From the NCBI GenBank assembly GCA_028226535.1, contig JAOJEG010000007.1, forward strand, positions 1 through 33,784: a stretch of DNA of 33,784 nt. The letters are read 5' to 3'. Source of the stretch: Candidatus Pelagibacter sp. GTDB taxonomy: Bacteria > Pseudomonadota > Alphaproteobacteria > Pelagibacterales > Pelagibacteraceae. The position numbers and the translations under genes are program-made. Below the pieces are notes generated by a model. That model did no database searches. It saw only the letters and a program-made list of their open reading frames with translations, and had not been told where the DNA came from. Below are positions 6,282 through 13,603 of this stretch, in pieces. Within the stretch, counting starts at the first letter, position 1, and the number at the start of each line of letters is the position of its first letter.

Positions 6282-7640
6282 TTAGCCTTTTACAACTTCT
6301 CTAGTATTAGCGTTGAAAGACTCTTTGAATGGAATATCCACTACTACTGCATCAACAGGTGTTCCTGGTGTGTCTGAGTATTTTTCAGGTAGATGAACTT
6401 TATATTTAGTTCCAACCTTACCTTTTGGAAAACCATTTGCATTCAACGTTCCATCAAAAGGCACATATCCCATTGCAATGTTTTGTTTCTTTTCTGGGTG
6501 GTACCAAGGAGAAGTAATAAATCCTACTGGATCTCCACCACTCTCAGGTGATACTAGCCAAAAATCAGGAGCATACTCCTCGATTGGTTTTCCACCTAAC
6601 TCAAGTCCAACTAGTTGAAGCTTGTAAGGTTTTTTACCATCTTTAAGTTCAGCACCCATTTTTTCTAATGCGGCTTTACCTACATAGTCTCCTTTTTTAG
6701 CCCATTCACCTTTTCCAGATAATGAAACTTGATAACCTAGGTTACACTGAAAAGGATTGTGTTGTTGGTCCATATCTTGACCCCATGAAAGAATTCCAGC
6801 TTGAATTCTTCTGTGGTGAGCAGGAGCAATAACCATAAGACTATGTTTCTTTCCAGCTTCAAGAACAGCATTCCACATATCTTCAGCGTATAAAGTAGAG
6901 TCTCTTAAGTAGATTTCATATCCAGCCTCACCTGAGAAGCCAGATTGTGAAATGACACAACTTCTTCCACCCACTTTAACTTCTGCTAATCCGTAGAAAG
7001 GCATATTGTCGAAATCAACTTGATCTCCACAAAGATCTTTCATTAAAGATTTTGATTTAGGTCCTTGTATCTGCACAGGACTGACATCGATTTCTTCAAT
7101 CGTGCAGTCAAATCTTCCATCAGCATTTACCCCTTGAAGGTACATACCAATATCAGAGTCTGATAATGAGAACCAAAATTCGTCTTCAGAAATTCTAAGA
7201 AGAATTGGATCATTTAAAACTCCACCATATGCGTTACACAAGATTACATATCTTGCTCTCATAGGAGAAATTTTTGTTGCATCTCTAGTTATTACATAGT
7301 CAGTAAATTTTTCTGCATCTGGACCTTTAACTCTGATTTGTCTTTCAACAGCAACGTTCCACATAGTAACGTGATTTACAATTGCGTCGTACTCGACCAT
7401 TGCTCCACCATCTTCTGGTTTTACGTAGCCTCTTGGGTGATAAATACGATTGTAAACAGTTGCTCTCCAACAACCTGCCTGCATTGATAAATGCCAATAA
7501 GGTGATTTTCTTACCCTTGTTGAGATAAGCATTTCAACTTTAGTTGGCCCACTTTGTCTTAAATTGTATGGTACTGCACGATCTGATTGATCAACTGAAG
7601 TAACATGTTTTAGTTTAGTATAGTCAAATTCATTAGACAT
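6282..7640 (-). CDS. GcvT/LigM/DmdA-like tetrahydrofolate-dependent methyltransferase (demethylase)
   Basis: A 452-residue member of the aminomethyltransferase/GcvT fold. Recognisable family segments include the central AYGGVLNDPILLRI, DVSPVQIQGPKSKSLM, and SGFSGEAGYEIY, the folate-domain signature also seen in DmdA and LigM. GcvT proper is about 370 residues; the extra C-terminal length is closer to the LigM-type O-demethylases. It overlaps the MetF-like gene by 8 nt, and that partner could oxidise the 5-methyl-THF such a demethylase produces, as in the ligM-metF pair of lignin degraders. The substrate (methoxy, methylthio or methylamino compound) is not evident. It is not canonical glycine-cleavage T protein: no P or H protein genes are nearby. 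Confidence 0.82.
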   Translation of the reverse strand: MSNEFDYTKLKHVTSVDQSDRAVPYNLRQSGPTKVEMLISTRVRKSPYWHLSMQAGCWRATVYNRIYHPRGYVKPEDGGAMVEYDAIVNHVTMWNVAVERQIRVKGPDAEKFTDYVITRDATKISPMRARYVILCNAYGGVLNDPILLRISEDEFWFSLSDSDIGMYLQGVNADGRFDCTIEEIDVSPVQIQGPKSKSLMKDLCGDQVDFDNMPFYGLAEVKVGGRSCVISQSGFSGEAGYEIYLRDSTLYAEDMWNAVLEAGKKHSLMVIAPAHHRRIQAGILSWGQDMDQQHNPFQCNLGYQVSLSGKGEWAKKGDYVGKAALEKMGAELKDGKKPYKLQLVGLELGGKPIEEYAPDFWLVSPESGGDPVGFITSPWYHPEKKQNIAMGYVPFDGTLNANGFPKGKVGTKYKVHLPEKYSDTPGTPVDAVVVDIPFKESFNANTREVVKG

Positions 7641-8361
7641 AACTATTCTCCTTCAACCACTTGTTTGTTTCCTTCAAGCCGCCGAATGTATAAATGTGGA
7701 AGTCATCAGTATGCGATTTAACTTTCCCAATTAAATCATTAGGGTCTTTAGGTTTCAATAAATCTAACGCCTTACTAAAATTAGATTTAAGAAAATTTAA
7801 GGAATTTTTTGCTCCAACAATATTTGCAAACTTAATTAAGCTTGATATTTTTAGAGGCCCAGTAATTCCAACATGCACTGGTACGCTTTGTTTAGAAATA
7901 AAATCTATGATAGGCTGAGGATCTAATAACCATTGAGTTACTATATAATCAGCGTAAGGCTTTTTATCTATCATAGCTTTGTCTAAATCTGTATCGGATA
8001 TGTCAGGACTTCCTTCAGGATGTCCAGCAATTCCTATTTTCATATTTTCAAAATATCCTGTTTCTAAAAGTTGAAACGAACTATCGAATTTTCCTAATGG
8101 TTCTCTTCCACCACCAATTATTAAAGCTTGTTTTACTCCACCATCTTTACATCTTGAGACATAATCTTTAAGCTCAGTATCATTTTGAATCGATCTCGCT
8201 GGAAAATGAGGTACAGGATTGAAACCTTTTTTTACAAGCTCAATAGATTGACTTGAAGTCTCTTTATAGTCTCCACCAGGTAACATTGTAACGTACACAT
8301 CCTTTACAGGAGGTAGTGTTTCGAGGTCAGTATGTGGACCAATTTCCAATGAAAAATTCAT
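7633..8361 (-). CDS. short MetF-like methylenetetrahydrofolate reductase
   Basis: A 242-residue TIM-barrel protein of the MetF family. It begins FSLEIGP (compare FSFEFFPP), has VPHFPARS in the flavin region, GGGREP, AGHPEGSP (compare YPEGHP) and DYIVTQWLLDP (compare DFIITQ). Canonical MetF is about 290-300 residues, so it is shortened at the C-terminus. It overlaps the downstream GcvT-like methyltransferase gene by 8 nt. The likely role is oxidising 5-methyl-THF to 5,10-methylene-THF during methyl-group catabolism, the reverse of MetF's biosynthetic direction; this is inference from context. The ATG at 8361 follows GGGAAAAA and a candidate promoter with a perfect TTGACA. Confidence 0.78.
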   Translation of the reverse strand: MNFSLEIGPHTDLETLPPVKDVYVTMLPGGDYKETSSQSIELVKKGFNPVPHFPARSIQNDTELKDYVSRCKDGGVKQALIIGGGREPLGKFDSSFQLLETGYFENMKIGIAGHPEGSPDISDTDLDKAMIDKKPYADYIVTQWLLDPQPIIDFISKQSVPVHVGITGPLKISSLIKFANIVGAKNSLNFLKSNFSKALDLLKPKDPNDLIGKVKSHTDDFHIYTFGGLKETNKWLKENSYV

Positions 8362-8370
8362 TTTTTCCCG

Positions 8371-8399
8371 ATCATTATCTTATTTGAAAAAGCTGTCAA
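8371..8399 (-). promoter_or_regulatory. candidate sigma-70 promoter of the MetF/GcvT-like operon
   Basis: Reading the minus strand, TTGACA (8399-8394) is followed after 17 nt by AATGAT (8376-8371); an alternative -10 GATAAT (8379-8374) would leave a 14-nt spacer. The -35 is a perfect consensus match. The start would be near 8364, giving an almost leaderless message for ATG 8361. The box lies in the 103-bp divergent region facing the Rieske oxygenase gene. Confidence 0.4.
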
Positions 8400-8464
8400 A
8401 GAAATTCAGCATGGTCCAAAATGAAAATTTGTTGCCAAAAATTATGCCCATGATAATTTTTTTT

Positions 8465-9658
8465 ATGGATCAAAATCAAAAAAATAAATCTCTCTCAGAG
8501 ATCTTGGATATTAAGAAATTGATGAATGTGGATAGAGCTATTGAGACTGCAAACGGACTTCCAAATGAGTGTTACACAAGCGAACAATATTTAGAGTATG
8601 AGAGAAACAAGATTTTTTGTGATAAATGGACAGTTATTGGAGTGGGGAGCTCAATACCTAAAGCTGGTGATGCAATGCCATACAATCTACTCGGGATTCC
8701 TTTACTAATTGTTAGAGATAAAGATCTTAAGATTAAAGTATTTCATAATGTTTGTAGTCACAGAGGTTTTAAGCTTTTAGATAAGCCATGTAATTTAAAA
8801 AATGTAATTAGATGCCCTTACCACTCATGGTCATATGATTTTAAAGGAAATTTAGTAGCTACCCCACATATAGGAGGGTTAAATGTTCATAATTCAGATA
8901 AATTTAAAAAGAATCAGAGCAATCTAAAAGAAGTAAGATCAAAAATATGGATGGATATAATTTTTGTAAATATTAATTCGAATGAAATTGATTTTGAAGA
9001 TTATATTAAACCACTTGAACAAAGATGGTCTAAATTTATAAATCACGAAGATCAAAAATTATTAGTTCACTCTAAAGACTATGGTGCTTTTGATTTAGAA
9101 GTTAATAGTAACTGGAAATTTGCTATAGAAAATTATTGTGAAAGTTATCATCTACCAACTATTCATCCAGAATTAAATAAAGTATCAAATATTAATGATC
9201 ATTATCATATTCAAGGATTGACAAATCGATTTGCAGGACAAGGAAGTAAAAAATATGAGCAAACTGTAGAAGGTAATAAAAAATTTGATACATTTAAGAA
9301 CTGGGAAAAAAGTTCACTCAAAAATTCTGAGTATATTGCATTATTTCCTAATGTAATGATTGGTTTGCACCTTGATCATTTTTACGTATTTTGGTTGGAA
9401 CCAGTTACAATTAATAAAACCAAAGAACATATGCAAATGTATTATGTTGGTGATAAAAGTGCCAATGGAGAAGAACTTAAAGAATTAAGAAAAGAAAATG
9501 CAAGATTTTGGAAAGACGTTATGTTGGAAGATATAAGTGCAATTGAAGGAATGCAGGCGGGGAGAGGATCGCCAGTTTATAACGGAGGACATTTTTCACC
9601 AGTTATGGATCAACCTACTCATCAATTTCATAAATGGGTAGCAAATAGTTTATTATAA
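8465..9658 (+). CDS. Rieske non-heme iron oxygenase, alpha subunit
   Basis: Starting at ATG 8465 this is a 397-residue ring-hydroxylating-type oxygenase. The frame is open back to a TTG at 8384, but that extension overlaps the divergent promoter; ATG 8522 is another possible start. The Rieske [2Fe-2S] motif is C97-x-H99 and C117-x-x-H120 (CSHRG, CPYHSW). The mononuclear iron site is ENYCESYHLPTIHPEL with H229 and H234, plus an acidic ligand in VMLEDISAIEGMQ near the end. Relatives include glycine-betaine (GbcA), carnitine (CntA) and stachydrine demethylases as well as aromatic oxygenases. A demethylase role fits the neighbouring one-carbon genes, but the substrate is unproven and no reductase partner lies in the window. 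Confidence 0.85.
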   Translation: MDQNQKNKSLSEILDIKKLMNVDRAIETANGLPNECYTSEQYLEYERNKIFCDKWTVIGVGSSIPKAGDAMPYNLLGIPLLIVRDKDLKIKVFHNVCSHRGFKLLDKPCNLKNVIRCPYHSWSYDFKGNLVATPHIGGLNVHNSDKFKKNQSNLKEVRSKIWMDIIFVNINSNEIDFEDYIKPLEQRWSKFINHEDQKLLVHSKDYGAFDLEVNSNWKFAIENYCESYHLPTIHPELNKVSNINDHYHIQGLTNRFAGQGSKKYEQTVEGNKKFDTFKNWEKSSLKNSEYIALFPNVMIGLHLDHFYVFWLEPVTINKTKEHMQMYYVGDKSANGEELKELRKENARFWKDVMLEDISAIEGMQAGRGSPVYNGGHFSPVMDQPTHQFHKWVANSLL

Positions 9659-9661
9659 AAA

Positions 9662-10069
9662 ATGAAAATTATTTTAATAATGGGCTTACCAGGGTCAGGC
9701 AAGACAACATTAGCTAATGAATTGGCTCCAATCCTTAACGCAAAAAGATTAAATGCTGATGAAGTTAGAAAAGAAGCAAATGACTGGGATTTTTCTGAAG
9801 AAGGAAGAAAAAGACAAGCGAGAAGAATGGCAGATTTTGCAAAAAGATTAAAAGAGGAAGGGAATTTTGTTGTAGCAGATTTTATTTGCCCAACGCCTGA
9901 AGCAAGAGCTTTATTTCCTGCTGATTTTATTATTTGGGTTGATACTATTAAAAAAGGAAGATTTGATGATACGAATAAAATGTTTGTTAAACCTGATAAG
10001 TTTAACTACCATGTAACAACACAAGATGCTAAAAATTGGGCACCAAAAATAATAAAGGAGATAAAATAA
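9662..10069 (+). CDS. small APS-kinase-like P-loop kinase
   Basis: A 135-residue P-loop protein with Walker A GLPGSGKT at 8-15, then NADEVRKEANDWDFSEEGRKRQARRM (given here by its CysC-like pattern: Asp-x-x-Arg followed by the FSEEGR block) and VVADFICPTPEAR, matching the CysC core IVLTAFISPFRAER. Adenylylsulfate kinases are about 180-200 residues, so the C-terminal part is missing or replaced, and no sulfate-assimilation partner (CysD/CysN/CysH) is nearby. It starts 3 nt after the Rieske gene and its stop overlaps the nucleotidylyltransferase ATG (TAATG). Similar small CysC-like kinases act on other phosphate acceptors, so APS is not a safe substrate assignment. Confidence 0.72.
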   Translation: MKIILIMGLPGSGKTTLANELAPILNAKRLNADEVRKEANDWDFSEEGRKRQARRMADFAKRLKEEGNFVVADFICPTPEARALFPADFIIWVDTIKKGRFDDTNKMFVKPDKFNYHVTTQDAKNWAPKIIKEIK

Positions 10070-10443
10070 TGGCTTACGAATGGGATAACAAAAAACCAAC
10101 TGCACAAATGTTAGGAAGATGGCAACCATTTCACGACGGTCATTATACTTTATTTAAAGAAATTATTAAAAAAACAGGTCAAGTTTGTATTCAAATCAGA
10201 GATGTACAAGGGGTTGATGATAATCCTTTTGATTTTGAAACAGTAAAAAAAAACATAGAAGATAGATTAAACCCAGAGTTTGAAGGTCATTTTAAAGTAA
10301 TGATGGTGCCAAATATTACTAATATTTGCTATGGACGAGGTGTTGGATACAAAATTGAAGAAATTGAACTATCAAAAGAAATTCAAGAAATATCTGCTAC
10401 TAAAATAAGAGCCAAGATGAGAGAAGAAGGAAAATTAAAATAA
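10069..10443 (+). CDS. small HxGH-type nucleotidylyltransferase
   Basis: I place the start at ATG 10069 (124 residues), which overlaps the kinase stop and has AAGGAG at 10055-10060, rather than an upstream in-frame ATG at 10036. The protein is a minimal cytidylyltransferase-fold enzyme: GRWQPFHDGH (16-25) carries the H22-x-G24-H25 nucleotide-binding signature, and ISATKIR (108-114) is the ISxTxxR motif. Such enzymes transfer a nucleotidyl group from CTP or ATP to a phosphorylated acceptor (coenzymes, polyol- or choline-phosphate). Coupling to the P-loop kinase suggests a sequential phosphorylation and nucleotidylation pathway. The acceptor is unknown. Confidence 0.78.
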   Translation: MAYEWDNKKPTAQMLGRWQPFHDGHYTLFKEIIKKTGQVCIQIRDVQGVDDNPFDFETVKKNIEDRLNPEFEGHFKVMMVPNITNICYGRGVGYKIEEIELSKEIQEISATKIRAKMREEGKLK

Positions 10444-10449
10444 TTTTAA

Positions 10450-11301
10450 ATGAACGATAGATTAAAAACTATTGTAGATTTAAAAAATTATCCTATCCAC
10501 GATTTATCTTCTAGCAAGATCCAAAAATTAATTAAAAAATGCAAAGACGATTTAGATCAATTTAGCTGCTCCACTATTCCAAATTTTATTCTGCCAAAAT
10601 CAATTGAGATTATGAATTTAGAATTAGAAAAAAAAATTGATAAAGTTTTTGTGTCTAAAAAAAACATTAATCCATATCTTAACTCTAAGGACGATCCATC
10701 TTTATCTTCTAATCATCCTAAAAGAACTTTTATGGAAAGGGACAATGGATATTTAAACTCAAATTTGTTTGAAGAAAATTCTGAAATGAAATTTTTATAT
10801 GAGCAAGACGAGCTTTTAAAATTCGTATCAGCTTGTTTAGGTATTTCACCGATATATAGATGGGCAGATCCATTAGCTTGTCATGCATATAATGTGATGA
10901 GACCAGAAGGAATTCTGCCTTGGCATTTTGATAGTTGTGAATTTACACTGAGTATAATGATACAAAAACCAGATGAAGGTGGAATTTTTGAATATTGTCC
11001 ATTTATTAGAGAGCCTGGAAATGAAAATTTTGAAGAAGTGAAAAAAGTACTTAAAGGGGATAGAACAAAAGTTAGACAATTAAATTTAGAACCTGGAGAT
11101 TTACAGATATTTAAAGGAAGGTTTACAATGCATAGAGTAACTAGGGTAAAAGGAAATAAGCCACGATATCTTTGTATTCCAGCTTATGTGTTAGACCCTT
11201 GGAGAGTAAATACTCCAGAACATTCAGAAGCTATCTATGGAAAAGTATTACCAATTCATATAGAAAGAAATCAAGCTAGATCAGACGGTCTTGCGGATTA
11301 A
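10450..11301 (+). CDS. 2-oxoglutarate/Fe(II)-dependent oxygenase (HxD...H type)
   Basis: A 283-residue jelly-roll oxygenase with metal ligands H159-x-D161 (PWHFDSCEF) and H228 (FTMHRVTR), and R239 (KPRYLCIPAY) in the 2-oxoglutarate-binding position. EPGDLQIFKGR (214-224) is the usual strand before the distal histidine. The N-terminal 90 residues are a poorly recognisable helical extension. It resembles the phytanoyl-CoA dioxygenase/2OG-Fe(II) superfamily. The Asp at the metal site argues for hydroxylation rather than halogenation. It begins 6 nt after the nucleotidylyltransferase gene, so it may modify the product or precursor of that pair. Substrate unknown. Confidence 0.75.
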   Translation: MNDRLKTIVDLKNYPIHDLSSSKIQKLIKKCKDDLDQFSCSTIPNFILPKSIEIMNLELEKKIDKVFVSKKNINPYLNSKDDPSLSSNHPKRTFMERDNGYLNSNLFEENSEMKFLYEQDELLKFVSACLGISPIYRWADPLACHAYNVMRPEGILPWHFDSCEFTLSIMIQKPDEGGIFEYCPFIREPGNENFEEVKKVLKGDRTKVRQLNLEPGDLQIFKGRFTMHRVTRVKGNKPRYLCIPAYVLDPWRVNTPEHSEAIYGKVLPIHIERNQARSDGLAD

Positions 11302-11302
11302 C

Positions 11303-12082
11303 ATGACAAGCAATATTAAGATAAAAAAAATAAATAGTGAAATTTCATCGATAATTATTGATGAACCAAAAACTTATAATTCTTTATCTTTTAAAAATTT
11401 AACTGATTTACTTAATGCATTTAAAAAACTCGATGCTGATAAACAATTAAAAGTTATTATTTTAGAAGGTGCTGGTAAAGGATTTAGTGCTGGACACAAC
11501 TTAAAAGAAGTAAGGGGATTAAATAAAAAAGAAAAATATCAAAAATTATTTAATCTTTGTTCAAAAGTTATGCTTCAAATCGTTGAAGGTAGAAAACCAG
11601 TGATTGCAAAAGTTCATGGAGCTGCATTTGCAGCAGGATGTCAATTAGTTGCAAGTTGTGATTTAGCTTACAGCACAAATGATACATTATTTGCAACACC
11701 TGGAGTAAATATAGGATTATTTTGCAGCACTCCAATGGTTGCTGTTAGTAGAAAAATTCATAGAAAACCAATGATGAAAATGTTGTTAACAGGTGAACCA
11801 ATTAAAGCAAATTATGCAAAAGAAATTGGATTAATAAATGATTATTTTTCAAAATCTAAATTAGAGAACGAGGTATTAAAAGTTGCTCAAACTATTGCAT
11901 CAAAATCAAATTTAACAATTAAAATTGGCAAGCAAGCTTTTTACAAGCAATTAGAAATGCCATTAAAAAAGGCTTATGCATACACTAGCAAAATGATGAC
12001 AATTAACATGATGGCAATGGATGCTAAAGAGGGCATCTCAGCATTTTTAGAAAAAAGAACACCAAAATGGAAAAATAAGTAA
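11303..12082 (+). CDS. enoyl-CoA hydratase/isomerase-family protein (ECHDC3-like)
   Basis: ATG 11303, one base past the upstream stop, gives 259 residues, normal for crotonases; the four-codon TTG extension at 11291 is discounted. GAGKGFSAGHNLKEV supplies the CoA/oxyanion-hole strand and HGAAFAAGCQLVASCDLAYS the second oxyanion segment. Where crotonase has catalytic Glu144 (GGGCEL) this protein has Gln, and where it has Glu164 (QPEILLG) it has Gly (TPGVNIG). The ATPGVNIGLFCSTPMVA block closely matches the ECHDC3 subgroup. Classical enoyl-CoA hydration is therefore unlikely; another acyl-CoA reaction or a binding role is possible. It sits mid-operon and its stop overlaps the next start (TAATG). 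Confidence 0.82.
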   Translation: MTSNIKIKKINSEISSIIIDEPKTYNSLSFKNLTDLLNAFKKLDADKQLKVIILEGAGKGFSAGHNLKEVRGLNKKEKYQKLFNLCSKVMLQIVEGRKPVIAKVHGAAFAAGCQLVASCDLAYSTNDTLFATPGVNIGLFCSTPMVAVSRKIHRKPMMKMLLTGEPIKANYAKEIGLINDYFSKSKLENEVLKVAQTIASKSNLTIKIGKQAFYKQLEMPLKKAYAYTSKMMTINMMAMDAKEGISAFLEKRTPKWKNK

Positions 12083-12279
12083 TGAAAAATAAAAAAAATA
12101 TTTTGATTTTTATTTTTATTATTGCAGGTATGTTTTTTATTTTAAGTTTTAATGATCATAATTTTAAAAGAGCTGTAGACGCATGTCTTGCAGGAAGTCA
12201 AAAATTATCAGAATCTAAAATCACAGATTTAGAAGAAGCTCGTGAATTTTGTGAAGAGCAGATAAAAAAAAATAAATAA
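12082..12279 (+). CDS. small membrane-anchored or exported protein, unknown function
   Basis: This 65-residue protein starts at an ATG overlapping the previous stop. Residues 1-6 are basic, 7-23 form a hydrophobic helix (uncleaved anchor or signal), and the rest is a short soluble domain with two cysteines about 27 residues apart (ACLAGSQ and EFCEEQ), which could form a disulfide in the periplasm. I do not recognise the family. It is separated by 3 nt from the CoA-binding gene, so it is part of the same operon. Confidence 0.65.
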   Translation: MKNKKNILIFIFIIAGMFFILSFNDHNFKRAVDACLAGSQKLSESKITDLEEAREFCEEQIKKNK

Positions 12280-12282
12280 TTC

Positions 12283-12717
12283 ATGTCTGAAATAAAAGAT
12301 ATTCTTTCAAAACATAAAACTATCGCAATGATTGGTGTTAGCAAAGATCCTAAAAAACCATCAACCATTGTCATGAAATATATGCAAAAATATGGATTTA
12401 AAGTTTTCCCAGTTAATCCAAGAGCAAAAGGTGAAAAAATTTTAGGTGAAGAAGTTTTTGAAAAAATTACAGATATTAAAGAACCAGTTGGAATTGTAGA
12501 TGTTTTTAGACCTTCTAAAGAAGTATATGCAATAGCAGAAGATGCAGTAAAAATTGGAGCAAAAGTATTATGGCTTCAACTAGGTATTAGAGACGAAGAA
12601 GCAAAAAAATTAATGCATAAAAACAATATTGATTACATAGAGAATAAATGTACTAAAATGGAATATCAAAAATTTTTCTTAAAAAAGATGCAAGCATTCC
12701 CAGCATTGAGCAATTAA
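12283..12717 (+). CDS. CoA-binding (YccU-type) domain protein
   Basis: A 144-residue single-domain Rossmann-like protein of the CoA_binding_2 family. It has the N-terminal IAMIGVSKDPKKPS loop (residues 14-27), FKVFPVNPRAKGEKILGE (about 40-57), VDVFRPSKE and VLWLQLGIRDEEA, the stereotyped order in YccU-like proteins. Family members bind CoA or nucleotide and have no settled function. Placement after an enoyl-CoA-hydratase-fold gene is consistent with acyl-CoA chemistry. The next gene begins immediately after its TAA. Confidence 0.85.
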   Translation: MSEIKDILSKHKTIAMIGVSKDPKKPSTIVMKYMQKYGFKVFPVNPRAKGEKILGEEVFEKITDIKEPVGIVDVFRPSKEVYAIAEDAVKIGAKVLWLQLGIRDEEAKKLMHKNNIDYIENKCTKMEYQKFFLKKMQAFPALSN

Positions 12718-13137
12718 ATGAATATAGTAAATTTTACCCCAATAACAGCAACCCTTGGAGGAATGATTATTGGTTTAGCAGTGGTTATATTTTTTTTATT
12801 TAATGGAAGATTAGTTGGGATTAGTGGAATTGCCGCAAACGCTTTAACTGAAAAAGATAATAAGTTTGATAATTTATTATTTTTGCTTGGATTAATAATT
12901 GGCCCTGTTGTTTACAGTTTGTTTACTAATAAAGAAATAAATATAACAATCTCAAATTCTTTAATTTTATTAATATTTGCAGGTTTACTAGTTGGAATAG
13001 GTACAAGAGTTAGTGGAGGTTGCACTAGTGGTCATGGAATAAGTGGTATTGGAAGATTTTCTCTAAGATCAATTATTGCAACCATAACATTTATGATTGT
13101 TGGGATTTTAACAGTGTTAATTAAAAATTTTATATGA
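12718..13137 (+). CDS. YeeE/YedE (sulfur transport) family membrane protein, first half
   Basis: 139 residues with about four membrane helices (residues about 11-29, 54-69, 78-97, 115-134). The conserved loop SGGCTSGHGISG with its cysteine is the YeeE/YedE (TsuA-like) signature thought to handle thiosulfate or other sulfur species. In long family members two such repeats are fused; here the second is the next gene, overlapping by 4 nt (ATGA at 13134-13137). The pair probably assembles into one transporter. No sulfurtransferase gene is adjacent; a persulfide-dioxygenase-like gene exists far away at 30.7 kb. Confidence 0.85.
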   Translation: MNIVNFTPITATLGGMIIGLAVVIFFLFNGRLVGISGIAANALTEKDNKFDNLLFLLGLIIGPVVYSLFTNKEINITISNSLILLIFAGLLVGIGTRVSGGCTSGHGISGIGRFSLRSIIATITFMIVGILTVLIKNFI

Positions 13138-13553
13138 AAAAATTAATCTCATTAATAGCCGGTATTATCTTTGGAATTGGATTGGTTGTTTCAGAAATGG
13201 TTAATCCTGCAAAAGTATTGGGATTTTTAGATTTATTTGGAAATTGGGACCCTTCATTGGCGTTTGTTATGATTGGAGCTCTAATTGTCTCATCCCCATT
13301 ATTTCATCTAATTAAGAATAAAGACAAACCCTTATTATCTGAAAAATTTGATTACTCTAAAAATAAAGAAATAAATAATAAGTTAATTATAGGCTCTGCT
13401 TTATTTGGTGCAGGTTGGGGGCTTGGAGGACTTTGCCCTGGTCCTGCAATATCGTCTCTTGCACTTTTAAATATTAATTCAATAATATTTGTTTTTGCTA
13501 TGTTTATTGGATTTTATTTAGTTAAATTTTTGAATCTCAGTAAGACTAGTTAG
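13134..13553 (+). CDS. YeeE/YedE (sulfur transport) family membrane protein, second half
   Basis: The 139-residue partner of the preceding gene, overlapping it by 4 nt. It opens with a membrane segment and the motif EMVNPAKVLGFLD (residues about 21-33), typical of the second repeat, and later has the conserved cysteine loop GLGGLCPGPAISSL. About four membrane helices are predicted by eye. Together with its neighbour it supplies the two cysteine loops of a complete YeeE/YedE channel. It is the last gene of the tightly packed run that begins with the Rieske oxygenase. Confidence 0.85.
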   Translation: MKKLISLIAGIIFGIGLVVSEMVNPAKVLGFLDLFGNWDPSLAFVMIGALIVSSPLFHLIKNKDKPLLSEKFDYSKNKEINNKLIIGSALFGAGWGLGGLCPGPAISSLALLNINSIIFVFAMFIGFYLVKFLNLSKTS

Positions 13554-13576
13554 ATTTCATATTACTACAATTAAAG

Positions 13577-13582
13577 TATAAT
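13577..13582 (+). promoter_or_regulatory. -10 box of a candidate promoter for the BT1-like transporter gene
   Basis: A perfect TATAAT lies 22 nt before the ATG at 13604, with a weak TTTCAT at 13555-13560 as possible -35 (16-nt spacer). The 50-bp gap follows the last YeeE gene, so a new transcription unit beginning here is reasonable. Confidence 0.4.
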
Positions 13583-13603
13583 ATTTTATTAAAAAATATT
13601 TGT

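Noticed and set aside
8384..8464. 27-codon N-terminal extension of the Rieske oxygenase from a TTG
   Set aside because: It overlaps the divergent TTGACA promoter and adds residues with no family counterpart; ATG 8465 or 8522 is more plausible.
10036..10068. Longer start for the small nucleotidylyltransferase
   Set aside because: The extension overlaps the kinase coding region out of frame; ATG 10069 has AAGGAG and a TAATG junction.
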